A stretch of DNA of 64,000 nt from an uncultured Eubacteriaceae bacterium. GTDB lineage: Bacteria; Bacillota; Clostridia; Lachnospirales; CAG-274. The first letter of the stretch is position 1. Each line of letters opens with the position of its first letter. The stretch lies in NCBI GenBank assembly GCA_947086655.1, contig CAMTZM010000005.1, positions 62,001-126,000 of the forward strand, read 5' to 3'. Positions 28,172-37,885 of the stretch are shown here, in pieces. The notes beneath the pieces were generated by a model. It had not been told where the DNA came from and did not search any database. It worked only from the letters and a program-made list of their open reading frames with translations. Position numbers and translations under genes: made by a program.

Positions 28172-29890
28172 TTAAAACGTATCTATTTTAGTACTATCAA
28201 TATTTTGACGCTTAGCTAAAACCGCAAGTTCTTTCATTTCTTTTGCTGCTGTTTCTGTTGCTTGAGTTATTTCTGCTCCGCCTATAAGACGTGATATTTC
28301 TGCTACGCTTTCATTATCGCTTAAATATTTTACATTTGTAATTGTTCTTTCATCTTTCAAAACCTTTTCAACTAAAAAATGCGCATCTGCCATTGCAGCT
28401 ATTTGAGGAAGATGAGTTATACATAATATCTGTCTTTTTACTGCAAGCATTGATAGTTTATTAGCTACTTGCTGCGCTGTTCTTCCGCTTACTCCAGTAT
28501 CTATTTCATCAAATACAAATGTCTCAATATTATCAGCATCAGCCAACACTACTTTTAAAGCAAGCATAACCCTGCTTATTTCACCGCCGGAGGCAATTTG
28601 TGATAAAGGTTTAAGATGTTCTCCTAAATTAGGAGAAATTAAAAATTCAACTTTATCTTTTCCATTAGAATTAAATGTTTCTTTAGTTTCTATATTTATT
28701 TTAAAAGAAGCGTTTTTCATTCCAATATCTTTAAGAATGTCCTCTATTTCTTTTTCTATTTTTTCAGCGCTTAAAGTTCTCTCATAAGTTATTTTATCAC
28801 AAATTAAATTTATATTTTCCTCAAGGCTTTGTTTTTCATCTTTATATTTCTTTAGTTTTTCCTCGCTGTTTAAAATAATTTCAAGTTTATTTTTAACATT
28901 TTCCTTGTAATTTAATATATCTTTGATAGTTGCTCCATATTTTCTTTTAAGCTTATATATTAAATCAAGTTTATTTTCTATCTCATCTAATTCAATAGGG
29001 TTATCTTCAATTAAATCATTATAATTTATTAACTGTCTTATATAATCGTCTAACTGAAGTGAAATTGATTCTAAAGTTTCATATAAATTATTTTTAGATT
29101 CATCTAAGATACATATATTATTTAGATTTTTTAATGATGCCGAAATTAAATCAGCAGCAGCAAAATCATTTTTTCTGTAAAGCTTATCCAATGTATCATT
29201 TATAAAATATTTTAATTTTTCAGAATTAGCTAATATTTTTTTTCGTGCTGCAAGCTTTTCCTCTATATCTTCCTCAAGCTTAGCATCGTCTATTTCATTT
29301 ATTTGATAATTATACATTTCAACTTTATGAATTATTTCTTCTGAACTTATATCTATTTCCTTAATTTTATCCATTAAATTTCTGTATTTAAAAATATATT
29401 TTTCAAGTTCATGTTTTTCTTCCTCTAACTTTTCGCTGCAAAATCTGTCAAGAAGTACAATATGTCTTGATGGATTCATAAGTGATTGATGTTCATGCTG
29501 TCCATGAATATCAATTAAAATAGAAGAAATTTCTTTCAAAATACCAATTGTTACAGCTTTTCCATTTACACGGCTGACAGTTTTATTTGAAATATTTATA
29601 AACCTGTTTATTAAAATACTCCTGTCTTCATCAATTGATATTCCTAATTCCTCAAGTTCATTAATAACCTCATCACTTTCAATAGTAATAAAAGCCTCTA
29701 CTATTGCCTTATCGCATCCTCTCTTAATAAAGTCCTTTCCAAAACGGGCACCTAATACAAAATTCAAAGAATCAATAACAAGAGATTTTCCGGCTCCCGT
29801 TTCTCCAGAAATAATATTAAGCCCTTCTTTAAAATTAATTTCCAGCCTATCTATTAAGGCAATATTTTCAATATATAAGTGTTCCAGCAT
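28172..29890 (-). CDS. recN: DNA repair protein RecN
   Basis: 572 aa, normal length. SMC-like ATPase: Walker A GETGAGKS near the N-terminus, a long coiled coil (about 150-370), signature LSQIASGGEISRVMLA and Walker B FVFDEIDTGVSG. Acts in recombinational repair of double-strand breaks. It follows argR by 2 bp, as in many Firmicutes. Confidence 0.97.
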   Translation of the reverse strand: MLEHLYIENIALIDRLEINFKEGLNIISGETGAGKSLVIDSLNFVLGARFGKDFIKRGCDKAIVEAFITIESDEVINELEELGISIDEDRSILINRFINISNKTVSRVNGKAVTIGILKEISSILIDIHGQHEHQSLMNPSRHIVLLDRFCSEKLEEEKHELEKYIFKYRNLMDKIKEIDISSEEIIHKVEMYNYQINEIDDAKLEEDIEEKLAARKKILANSEKLKYFINDTLDKLYRKNDFAAADLISASLKNLNNICILDESKNNLYETLESISLQLDDYIRQLINYNDLIEDNPIELDEIENKLDLIYKLKRKYGATIKDILNYKENVKNKLEIILNSEEKLKKYKDEKQSLEENINLICDKITYERTLSAEKIEKEIEDILKDIGMKNASFKINIETKETFNSNGKDKVEFLISPNLGEHLKPLSQIASGGEISRVMLALKVVLADADNIETFVFDEIDTGVSGRTAQQVANKLSMLAVKRQILCITHLPQIAAMADAHFLVEKVLKDERTITNVKYLSDNESVAEISRLIGGAEITQATETAAKEMKELAVLAKRQNIDSTKIDTF

Positions 29891-29892
29891 AT

Positions 29893-30360
29893 CTAAACTT
29901 CCTTTCGGTCAAGCTTTAATATATTTTTTAGCTTGTCCAAAATTTTAAGTGCCTTTTCTTCATTTTTTACAACGCAAAAGATTGTATCATCTCCTGCTAT
30001 TGAACCAATTACCTCACCATTATTCATATTATCTAAAACAGCAGCTACTGCCATAGCCATACCATTTAAAGTTTTTATTACAATAATATTTTGAGCGTAA
30101 TCAAGAGAAATGACACCATCTTTAAAAATACGATTAAATTTTTTTGTATTTTCATTGTCTTCAGAAACCATTACAGAATATCGTTGTCTGCCGTCTTCTG
30201 ATATAATCTTTGTAAGTTTAAGTTCTCTTATATCTCTTGAAATAGTAGCTTGTGTTGCGTTATAACCGGCTTTTTTAAGTATTGCCGCAATTTCCTCCTG
30301 AGTCTCAATATTATTTTCTTTAATTATTTCAATTATTTTAGATTGTCTTTTAATTTTCAT
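29893..30360 (-). CDS. argR: Arginine repressor ArgR
   Basis: 155 aa. N-terminal winged helix (KIIEIIKENNIETQEEIAAIL, ATQATISRDIRELKL) and C-terminal hexamerisation domain with GSIAGDDTIF arginine-binding residues. The start is at the ATG at 30360, with GGTGG before it, in preference to a GTG 12 bases upstream. Controls arginine metabolism. Lies between nadK and recN in the conserved order. Confidence 0.95.
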   Translation of the reverse strand: MKIKRQSKIIEIIKENNIETQEEIAAILKKAGYNATQATISRDIRELKLTKIISEDGRQRYSVMVSEDNENTKKFNRIFKDGVISLDYAQNIIVIKTLNGMAMAVAAVLDNMNNGEVIGSIAGDDTIFCVVKNEEKALKILDKLKNILKLDRKEV

Positions 30361-30457
30361 AGTATCCACCAACCATATTAATGTAACATTCTCTTACTTA
30401 CTTTAGAAATAAGGTCTTTTTTTATGCAAGGTTAAAATATTTTTATATAAATAAATT

Positions 30458-31315
30458 TTAAAGTCGAACTTCAACCATTTTGCGTCTTAAAATATCATAA
30501 AAACTTAATTCAGTTGTTTTAACAATTTTAGTATAGTAATCAGATTTTTTAACTGTAATATGACATTCTTTTTTTAACTCAAATATTTTTTGTCCGTCAA
30601 GCATTAAAAATGCTCCCTTTTCTCCAGCTTGTACAAATATATCTGCTCTATCACTTCCAGATATAACGTAAGGCCGCATATAAAGGGCATGAGGACATAC
30701 ATTAGTAATTGCTATAAGTTCCGTATCAGGTTTTAAAATAGGTCCTCCGGCAGAAAGATTATAAGCGGTAGACCCAGTAGGTGACGACACTATTATACCA
30801 TCGGCTCTGCATGAATTCATAAAAAATCCGTTTACTTCAATTCCAATTTCAATCATTCTTGAAAAATAACCACTATTAATACAAACATCATTTAAAGCAA
30901 GTCCTTTGTTATTTTCTATTTTTTTATCCTCAACAAATGTTTCAAGCATCATTCTTTTTTCAATAGTAAAATTTCCAGATATAAGCTTTTTTAACGCTTT
31001 AACAGAATCTTGCTTTTCAACATCAGCTAAATAACCTAATGTACCTAAATTAATTCCTAAAATAGGTGTATCGTAAATACATGCCCTTTTAGCCACAGAT
31101 AAAATTGTACCGTCTCCGCCCAATACAACCGCAAAATCAGATTCGTTAAACATTTTGTCAATTTCATTAATACTTTTATTAAAACCATTTTCAGCTTCAA
31201 ATACTGCTTGCGATACAATAATACAATTTTCATTTTTAATTGAATTTATCAATTTATCTGTATGTTTAAAATCAAAATCCTTTTCAAGATTTGTAATAAA
31301 ACAAATTTTTTTCAT
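30458..31315 (-). CDS. nadK: NAD kinase
   Basis: 285 aa. Signature VVLGGDGTIL and the second conserved stretch SSPTGSTAYNLSAGGP are present. Phosphorylates NAD to NADP. Part of the dxs-tlyA-nadK-argR-recN block. Confidence 0.97.
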   Translation of the reverse strand: MKKICFITNLEKDFDFKHTDKLINSIKNENCIIVSQAVFEAENGFNKSINEIDKMFNESDFAVVLGGDGTILSVAKRACIYDTPILGINLGTLGYLADVEKQDSVKALKKLISGNFTIEKRMMLETFVEDKKIENNKGLALNDVCINSGYFSRMIEIGIEVNGFFMNSCRADGIIVSSPTGSTAYNLSAGGPILKPDTELIAITNVCPHALYMRPYVISGSDRADIFVQAGEKGAFLMLDGQKIFELKKECHITVKKSDYYTKIVKTTELSFYDILRRKMVEVRL

Positions 31316-31336
31316 AATATAAACCGCCTAAGTTTA

Positions 31337-32143
31337 CTATAATTTTTGTGCTTCCTCAATTGTTTTTAATGCTAAATTTACAAATTCATGCTCACTTATC
31401 ATAACAGCGTTTTTCTTAATATGAATTAAAAACTCTATATTTCCATTTCCTCCCCTTATTGGAGAATAAGTTAAATTTATAATTGATAAATTTTTATTTT
31501 CACAATATTTGTAAATATCAAGCAAAACTTTTTTATGAACAGAAACTTTTTTAATAATACCATTTTTTCCTATATAGTTTCTTCCAGCCTCAAACTGCGG
31601 TTTAATTAAAGCTATTATTTCACTTTCATTTTTTAAAAGCGAAATTACAGAGTCCAAAACCTTTGTAAGAGAAATAAAAGAAACATCAATACTGGCAAAA
31701 TCACCTTTTTCACCAAAAGTCTCATAAGTAGTAGATTTTACATTTGTATTTTCAAAAACCGAAACTCTATTATCATTTAAAAGTTTCTTATCAATTTGAT
31801 TATTTCCAACATCAATTGCGTAAACCTTTAGGGCTTCGTTTTGCAGCATACAATCTGTAAATCCTCCGGTAGATGCACCAATATCAAAACATACTTTATT
31901 TTTAATATTAACATTAAATATTTTAAGTGCTTTTTCAAGTTTTAAGCCGCCTCTGCTTACATATTTAAGCATATTTGATTTATCAATTAAAATATCTGAA
32001 TTTATATCTATTTTTTCGCCGGATTTTTTATATATCTTTCCGTTTAAAGATACATGCCCTTTTTCAATAAGTTCTTTAGCCCGTTCTCTTGAAATTCCTA
32101 ACTTTTCTTTAACAATTAAATCCATTCTTTTTTTATTATCCAT
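31337..32143 (-). CDS. TlyA-family rRNA methyltransferase (S4 + FtsJ-like)
   Basis: 268 aa. N-terminal S4 RNA-binding domain (SRERAKELIEKGHVSLNG) and an FtsJ-like methyltransferase domain (VCFDIGASTGGFTDCML, the SAM site). The family 2'-O-methylates rRNA in some species and is called a hemolysin in older annotations. Sits between dxs and nadK. Confidence 0.93.
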   Translation of the reverse strand: MDNKKRMDLIVKEKLGISRERAKELIEKGHVSLNGKIYKKSGEKIDINSDILIDKSNMLKYVSRGGLKLEKALKIFNVNIKNKVCFDIGASTGGFTDCMLQNEALKVYAIDVGNNQIDKKLLNDNRVSVFENTNVKSTTYETFGEKGDFASIDVSFISLTKVLDSVISLLKNESEIIALIKPQFEAGRNYIGKNGIIKKVSVHKKVLLDIYKYCENKNLSIINLTYSPIRGGNGNIEFLIHIKKNAVMISEHEFVNLALKTIEEAQKL

Positions 32144-32167
32144 ATTTACATACCATATTTATTAATA

Positions 32168-34036
32168 TTATGTTAAAAACGATATTATTTTCTCATATAT
32201 ACTTTTTTCGTCAAGCTTATAATCTTCATATAACTCCTTTTTAGTTCCATGTTCAATATATGTATCCGGAAAAGAAAAGGAATAAAAAACTTTATTTAAT
32301 ATATTTTTTTCAGCCATTTTTTGCAAAAGTTTGCTCCCAAAACCTCCTGAATGTATATTATCTTCAATAGTGAATATATACTTATAATCATTAAGTTCAT
32401 CAACCAAACCTTCATCTATTGGATTTATAAATCTCGCATTGTATAATGTTGGTTTATATCCGTTTTTCTTTAATTCACTGCAAACATATAAAGCCCTTTG
32501 AGCCATTGTTCCTACTGATATTATAGCTATATCTATTCCGTTTAAAAGTTTTTCGCTTTTTCCTAATTCAATTTTCGCTGTTTCTTTTATATTCAAATTT
32601 ATAGCTTCTGCTTTTGGATATCTTATAGCAATAGGTCCATTATGTTCTTTTGCAAATTCAAGCATTAATTCCATTTCATTTTTGTCTTTTGGTGCTATTA
32701 AAGTTAAATTAGGTATATGAGATAAAAATGATAAATCATATATTCCCTGATGTGTTTCTCCGTCACTTCCCACAATACCAGCTCTGTCAATAGCAAATAT
32801 AACATGAAGATTCTGCATGCAGACATCATGTACAATCTGATCATAACTTCTTTGTAAAAATGTTGAGTAAACAGCAAATACAGGTATATAACCGCTTATG
32901 GCAAGACCGGCAGCAAACGTAACAGCATGTTCCTCCGCAATCCCAACATCAAAAGTACGATTTGGATAAGCCTTTGAAAAAAAATCAAGACCAGTCCCTA
33001 AAGGCATGGCTGCAGTAACAGCTACAATTTTCTTATTTCTTGCTGCCATTCTTGTAATACATTTTCCAAAAACATCTGAAAAAGTTTCTATATTCTTTTT
33101 CTCTTTTGAAACTCCTTTTTCTACATCAAAACATCCTACTCCATGATATTCAGATGGATAATTTTCTGCTTTATTATAACCTTTTCCCTTTGTTGTAAGA
33201 ACATGAAGAAGTACCGGCTGTTCCATCTTTTTAATTTTATTAAGAACGCTTATAAGTTTTTCAATATCATGCCCGTTTACAGGTCCTATATATTTTATTC
33301 CAAGCTGTTCAAACATTACATTTGGGATTAATGCATATTTCAAACCTTCTTTTGCCTTTTCAAGCAGATTATTAACTTTATTTCCTACAACGGGCATGTT
33401 CTCAAAAAGGCTGTAAACATCTTTTTTAGCCTCAATATATTTTGGAGCTGAACGCAGTTCACTTAAATATTTACTCATAGCTCCGACATTTTTTGAAATA
33501 GACATTTGATTATCATTTAAAATTATAACAAGTTTAGTATTGTTTCTTCCGGCATTATTCATAGCCTCATATACAAGACCGCCAGTCATAGAGCCGTCTC
33601 CTATAATAGATACTACGTTATAATTATCTCCTGATAAGTCTCTTGCCGCAGCAATTCCGATAGCTGCTGAAATAGATGTTGAACTATGTCCTGTGTTAAA
33701 ACTATCATAAATACTTTCATTTGTTTTAGGGAAACCGCTTATTCCGCCTTTTTTTCTTAAATTAGAAAACATTTCTTTTCTTCCTGTCAATATCTTATGA
33801 ATATAAGATTGATGTCCTACATCCCAAACAAATTTATCCTTTGGACAGTTAAAGCAATAGTGCAAAGCAATAGTCAACTCTACCACACCTAAATTAGACG
33901 CAAGATGTCCTCCTGTTTTAGATACAGAATTGATTAAAAATGACCTTATTTCTTTGGCAAGTATATTTAATTCTTTTATATTCAGCTTTTTCAAATCATT
34001 AGGAAAGTTAACTTTATCTAAATAACTCATATTCAT
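32168..34036 (-). CDS. dxs: 1-deoxy-D-xylulose-5-phosphate synthase
   Basis: 622 aa, full length. Thiamine-diphosphate enzyme: SIIGDGSMTGG...N binding motif, the catalytic GHSSTS region and a transketolase-like pyrimidine domain (GIAEEHAVTFAAG). First step of the MEP isoprenoid pathway, matched by ispA three genes upstream. Start may be the ATG at 34036 or the next in-frame ATG 6 bp later. Confidence 0.97.
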   Translation of the reverse strand: MNMSYLDKVNFPNDLKKLNIKELNILAKEIRSFLINSVSKTGGHLASNLGVVELTIALHYCFNCPKDKFVWDVGHQSYIHKILTGRKEMFSNLRKKGGISGFPKTNESIYDSFNTGHSSTSISAAIGIAAARDLSGDNYNVVSIIGDGSMTGGLVYEAMNNAGRNNTKLVIILNDNQMSISKNVGAMSKYLSELRSAPKYIEAKKDVYSLFENMPVVGNKVNNLLEKAKEGLKYALIPNVMFEQLGIKYIGPVNGHDIEKLISVLNKIKKMEQPVLLHVLTTKGKGYNKAENYPSEYHGVGCFDVEKGVSKEKKNIETFSDVFGKCITRMAARNKKIVAVTAAMPLGTGLDFFSKAYPNRTFDVGIAEEHAVTFAAGLAISGYIPVFAVYSTFLQRSYDQIVHDVCMQNLHVIFAIDRAGIVGSDGETHQGIYDLSFLSHIPNLTLIAPKDKNEMELMLEFAKEHNGPIAIRYPKAEAINLNIKETAKIELGKSEKLLNGIDIAIISVGTMAQRALYVCSELKKNGYKPTLYNARFINPIDEGLVDELNDYKYIFTIEDNIHSGGFGSKLLQKMAEKNILNKVFYSFSFPDTYIEHGTKKELYEDYKLDEKSIYEKIISFLT

Positions 34037-34047
34037 TCCACTTTTCT

Positions 34048-34494
34048 TTATTTATAAAATAAAAACGCAATTAAACTTCCAAGAAGTGCACCCATAGCAA
34101 CTTCAACAGGGCTATGCCCTAAAAGTTCTTTAAGTTTTTCATCTATTCTTAAACCTTCTTTTTCAAGTTTTTTAACAAGAATGTTAAGAACAGCCGCTTG
34201 ACGTCCGGCTGCTCGTCTTACACCAGCAGCATCATACATTACAATAGCACTTAAAACAAAACATACGGCAAATAAAACCGAATCAAAGCCTTCTGTAAAT
34301 CCAACAGAGCCAGCCATTGCCACTATAAACGAAGTATGTGAACTTGGCATTCCTCCGGAACTTGTAATAAGACGGATATCAATTTTCCTTGTCTGGGCAA
34401 GGTCAATACAAATTTTTATTATCTGAGCAATTGCCCATGATAAAACAGAACAAACTATAATTTTATTATTGCAAACTTCCAAAAATATAGACAT
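34048..34494 (-). CDS. DUF212 / YuiD-like membrane protein
   Basis: 148 aa. Divergent PAP2-family protein with hydrophobic segments and the family motif SSGGMPSSHTSF, plus MYDAAGVRRAAGRQA. Function is not established; the fold suggests a membrane phosphatase, possibly acting on prenyl diphosphates given its place between ispA and dxs. That role is inference. Confidence 0.85.
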   Translation of the reverse strand: MSIFLEVCNNKIIVCSVLSWAIAQIIKICIDLAQTRKIDIRLITSSGGMPSSHTSFIVAMAGSVGFTEGFDSVLFAVCFVLSAIVMYDAAGVRRAAGRQAAVLNILVKKLEKEGLRIDEKLKELLGHSPVEVAMGALLGSLIAFLFYK

Positions 34495-34511
34495 AAAAAT
34501 CTCCTTAACAG

Positions 34512-35390
34512 CTACTTTATCCTATTAACAAGGCTTTTTGTAAATTCATAAATAAACTTGCCGTTTTCTCCAAATCCTTTGGCAATTTCAGCCGCTTTTT
34601 CTGAATATTCAATTTGGTCTTTTTCTGCCTTTTTAAGTCCAAACATTGAAACATAAGTGTTTTTACTGTTTTTTTCATCGCTGTGTACAGGTTTTCCCAA
34701 TACTTCTGTTGTACTTGTTATATCTAATATATCGTCTTTAATTTGAAAAGCCAATCCTAAAAAGTTACCAAAATCGTTAAATAATTTTATTTTTTTATCA
34801 TCAGCGTTTCCTAACACCGCTCCGGCAGCAGCAGCAGCTGAAATTAACGCACCTGTTTTATGTTCATGAATATACAATAAAGTTTCTTTATCAATTTCTT
34901 TATTTTCAAAAATAATATCAGCAGTTTGTCCTCCTATCATACCTTTTACACCTGAAGAACAAGCAATTATATTCATAGCTTTTACAAATTTTTTCTCAAA
35001 CTTCTCTAAAACAACTTCACTCATTACCTCAAATGCCTTGTTTAATAAAGCATCTCCGGCAAGTATAGCGATAGCTTCTGTAAACTCTTTGTGACAAGTT
35101 TTTCTTCCTCTCCTATAATCGTCGTTATCCATTGCCGGCAAATCGTCATGTATTAGAGAATAAGTATGTATCATCTCAAGTGCGCAGGCAAAAGGCAATG
35201 CATCAGTTATATTTCCTCCAAGAGTTTCACAGCATGAAATAAGAATTATTGGACGTAGTCGTTTACCTCCCGAAAAAACACTATAATTCATCGCTTCATA
35301 AATAATATCGGGGTAATCTGATTTTAAATAGCTTTTAAGCTGCTCATTTATCTTTTCAATTTTAAAATTCAAATTATTAGAAAAGTCCAT
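34512..35390 (-). CDS. ispA: Farnesyl diphosphate synthase (polyprenyl synthase)
   Basis: 292 aa from the ATG at 35390, which has GGAGG before it; the longer reading to 35492 runs back through a repeat and is rejected. Aspartate-rich motifs: HDDLPAMDNDDYRRG and IKDDILD. Condenses isopentenyl diphosphate into farnesyl diphosphate. The gap to xseB upstream is unusually wide (about 117 bp) because R2 copy 2 lies in it. Confidence 0.95.
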   Translation of the reverse strand: MDFSNNLNFKIEKINEQLKSYLKSDYPDIIYEAMNYSVFSGGKRLRPIILISCCETLGGNITDALPFACALEMIHTYSLIHDDLPAMDNDDYRRGRKTCHKEFTEAIAILAGDALLNKAFEVMSEVVLEKFEKKFVKAMNIIACSSGVKGMIGGQTADIIFENKEIDKETLLYIHEHKTGALISAAAAAGAVLGNADDKKIKLFNDFGNFLGLAFQIKDDILDITSTTEVLGKPVHSDEKNSKNTYVSMFGLKKAEKDQIEYSEKAAEIAKGFGENGKFIYEFTKSLVNRIK

Positions 35391-35428
35391 AAATAATCCT
35401 CCAATTTCCATTTTGTATTTTAACCGTT

Positions 35429-35471
35429 GGTTATGAGTATTTTTGCAAAGCAAAAATGCGAATAGTCTTTG
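35429..35471 (+). repeat. Short palindromic repeat R2, copy 2, inside the operon
   Basis: GGTTATGAGTATTTTTGC..GCAAAAATGCGAATAGT differs at only a few bases from 27172-27214. It lies between xseB and ispA, genes that are normally nearly contiguous. Confidence 0.75.
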
Positions 35472-35507
35472 ACAAATACAGATAGCAAGCAAAATGTATT
35501 TTTTATA

Positions 35508-35750
35508 TTAATCTTCATCTTCTTCTGAAATTTGAAAATCTTCTTTATAAAAAAGTCCATCTGCACTTTTCTTTAATTCGCTTATTTTTTGCTGAGCGTT
35601 ATCAAGGCTATCTTTACAATATAAAGACAATTCGATACCTTCTTTATAAAGTTTTACAGCATCTTCTAAAGTTATATTTTCTTCTTCTATATTTTCAACA
35701 ATTTCCTCAAGTCTTTTCAAAGATTGTTCAAAACTCTTTTTTTTTGCCAT
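35508..35750 (-). CDS. xseB: Exodeoxyribonuclease VII small subunit
   Basis: 80 aa. Typical helical-hairpin sequence (FEQSLKRLEEIVENIE, LEDAVKLYKEGIEL). The start ATG at 35750 is 1 bp after the xseA stop; the AAGGGAGAG within the end of xseA is its ribosome site. Works with XseA on single-stranded DNA. Confidence 0.95.
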   Translation of the reverse strand: MAKKKSFEQSLKRLEEIVENIEEENITLEDAVKLYKEGIELSLYCKDSLDNAQQKISELKKSADGLFYKEDFQISEEDED

Positions 35751-35751
35751 T

Positions 35752-36951
35752 TTACTCTCCCTTATCAATTACACGGCTTTTAATAACTCCATCGCTAATT
35801 TTTGTAATTAGAATATCATTTATATTGATGTTTTCAACAGTTGTAATTAAATTTTTATTTTCATTATAAGTAAGGCTATACCCTCTTTTTAATATATTTA
35901 CAGGTGAAATATCTTCAAGTCTGCTTATAATACCGAAATAACGAATACTTTCTTTTTCAATTTTATGTTCCATACTTTTCGTTAATCGTAATAGTAATTC
36001 TAATAAATATTTTTTATTTCTTTTTATTTTATTATCTAATCTAAAAAAAACAGATTCTTTAGCTGATAATTTTAAATCATACTTTTTTTTAGCTAATATA
36101 TTATATATTTTTCTTCCAAGACTGTATTTTAATTCATTAAATCTATCATAAATAATATTAAAGTCAGAAACAACAATTTCAGCCGCTGCCGAAGGTGTTG
36201 AAGCTCTCAAATCAGCTGTAAAATCAGCTATTGTAAAATCTGTTTCATGCCCTATTGCCGATACAACAGGTATTTTTGATTTATATATCTCTCTTGCCAC
36301 TTTTTCACTATTAAAACACCATAAATCTTCTGAAGAACCTCCGCCTCTTGCAAGAATAATAACATCAGCTTTATTCCATTTGTTTGCATTTTTTAAAGCT
36401 TTTACTATTTCATCTGGAGCATCTTTACCTTGTACAAGAGATGGTATAACAACAATTTCAGTATTTTTGTTTCTTCTTCCGGCAATTTTTATAATATCTC
36501 TTACAGCCGCTCCAGTAGGCGACGTTATTACAGCAACTGTTTTAGGATTTTCAGGTATACGTTTTTTATTTTCTGCCAAAAAAAGCCCTTCATCCTCAAG
36601 CTTTTTTTTAAGCTGCTCAAAAGAAATATAAAATGTTCCTTTCCCCGACTGTTCCATCATTCTTACATATACTTGATATTGCCCTGTTTTCTCATAAGCA
36701 GAAATGTAGCCGTAAACTGTTACTTTCATACCATTTTCCGGCATAAAATTCACCATAGACGTATTGCCTTTATACATAATAGCATTTATAGCGGCATTAG
36801 CGTCTTTAAGTGAAAAATAATAATGCCCTGACCCATGAGCTTTAAAGTTTGATATTTCTCCTTCAATAAATACATCATTTAAAAAAATATCTTTTTCAAT
36901 TAAATTTTTTATATATTTATTTATTTTAGATACTGTATATATATTTTTCAT
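35752..36951 (-). CDS. xseA: Exodeoxyribonuclease VII large subunit
   Basis: 399 aa. N-terminal OB-fold (FIEGEISNFKAHGSGHYYFSLKD) and the catalytic core with AVITSPTGAAVRDI, ARGGGSSEDLWCFN and SAIGHETDFTIADF. The start ATG overlaps the nusB stop (ATGA). Cuts single-stranded DNA in repair. Confidence 0.97.
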   Translation of the reverse strand: MKNIYTVSKINKYIKNLIEKDIFLNDVFIEGEISNFKAHGSGHYYFSLKDANAAINAIMYKGNTSMVNFMPENGMKVTVYGYISAYEKTGQYQVYVRMMEQSGKGTFYISFEQLKKKLEDEGLFLAENKKRIPENPKTVAVITSPTGAAVRDIIKIAGRRNKNTEIVVIPSLVQGKDAPDEIVKALKNANKWNKADVIILARGGGSSEDLWCFNSEKVAREIYKSKIPVVSAIGHETDFTIADFTADLRASTPSAAAEIVVSDFNIIYDRFNELKYSLGRKIYNILAKKKYDLKLSAKESVFFRLDNKIKRNKKYLLELLLRLTKSMEHKIEKESIRYFGIISRLEDISPVNILKRGYSLTYNENKNLITTVENININDILITKISDGVIKSRVIDKGE

Positions 36952-37382
36952 AATTTTTCTTTGTCTGCTCTTTCTTTATCTGCATAACTCATTACTTTTC
37001 CTAATATTCCATTTATAAATGCGGGAGATTTATCTGAACTATATTCTTTCGCAAGTTCAACTGCTTCGTTTACAGCAACATTATTTGGTATATCATCCGC
37101 AAAAAGTATTTCAAAAACAGCAAGACGTAAAATAGCAATATCAACTTTTGCTATTCTCTCAACACTCCAGCCTAAAGAATATTTATTTATTATACTGTCA
37201 ATTTTTTCTCTGTTTTCTAATATTCCTTTTAATTCTCTTTCTATAAATTTTTTTTCTGAAACATTTTCATCGGTAATTGTTTCATTATATAATTCAATAG
37301 CTTCATTTATATCCTCGTCGTTATAAAATTCCGTCTGAAAAACCATGCTGAAAACATGTTTTCTTGCGGCTCTTCTACTCAT
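36948..37382 (-). CDS. nusB: Transcription antitermination factor NusB
   Basis: 144 aa. All-helical protein starting SRRAARKHVFSMVFQTEF, with VDIAILRLAVFEILF and PNNVAVNEAVELAKEYS as family landmarks. Acts in rRNA operon antitermination. Second gene after the Asp23 protein. Confidence 0.95.
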   Translation of the reverse strand: MSRRAARKHVFSMVFQTEFYNDEDINEAIELYNETITDENVSEKKFIERELKGILENREKIDSIINKYSLGWSVERIAKVDIAILRLAVFEILFADDIPNNVAVNEAVELAKEYSSDKSPAFINGILGKVMSYADKERADKEKL

Positions 37383-37410
37383 AATCTTGTCTCCTTAAAA
37401 ATATTTAGAC

Positions 37411-37812
37411 TTACTCTGTCTCTGAGATTGTTTCATTGCTATTACATTTTTCATATTCAAGTCCTACAACATTTACATTCACTCCGCTTACCTTTAAGCC
37501 TGTCATATTTTCAATAGCTGTTTTGACATTTTTTTGCACATCAAGTGCAGTTTCATATATCTTTCTTCCAAAATAAATAAGCACGCCTACATTTACTGTA
37601 ACTATATTATCCTCAACAATTATATCTATACCATTTGAGTAATTTTTTTTATTGCTTATTTTCTCAATTATTCCTCCGGCAAAATTTCCGGCAAGAGCAG
37701 CAATTCCTTCTGTTTTTACTACGGCAGTTCCGGCTATAACCTCAATAACGCCGTCAGAAATTTGTATTTGTCCCGATAAACGGTTATTTGACTTATTTTC
37801 TGTTTCCGACAT
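37411..37812 (-). CDS. Asp23/Gls24 family protein
   Basis: 133 aa. Alkaline-shock family: ISDGVIEVIAGTAVVKTEGIAAL and VNVGVLIYFGRKIYE are recognisable. Proteins of this family in Firmicutes are linked to envelope stress, and they commonly precede nusB in clostridia. Its leader carries a strong GGAGGG ribosome site that can pair with an upstream complementary sequence, and a good promoter lies just before. Confidence 0.92.
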   Translation of the reverse strand: MSETENKSNNRLSGQIQISDGVIEVIAGTAVVKTEGIAALAGNFAGGIIEKISNKKNYSNGIDIIVEDNIVTVNVGVLIYFGRKIYETALDVQKNVKTAIENMTGLKVSGVNVNVVGLEYEKCNSNETISETE

Positions 37813-37815
37813 GAT

Positions 37816-37869
37816 ATACCCTCCTAAGTTATATTGTAAGCAAATTACCCTCCGTTTATAGGAGGGTAT
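37816..37869 (-). promoter_or_regulatory. Possible RNA switch at the Asp23 ribosome binding site
   Basis: On the minus-strand RNA, an anti-SD ATACCCTCCTA (37869-37859) is followed by a decoy GGAGGGTA (37853-37846). The real TAGGAGGGTAT ribosome site (37826-37816) comes next, then AUG at 37812. The anti-SD pairs perfectly with the ribosome site over 11 bp or with the decoy over 8 bp, but not both. The 8-bp hairpin alone could instead be a feoB terminator, but it has no T-tract. Confidence 0.55.
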
Positions 37870-37885
37870 TAAATTTATTACATAT

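Noticed and set aside
37846..37868. Hairpin upstream of Asp23 read simply as the feoB terminator
   Set aside because: It lacks a T-tract, lies downstream of a consensus promoter and shares an exact 11-nt complement with the ribosome site; termination remains possible but does not explain the pattern.
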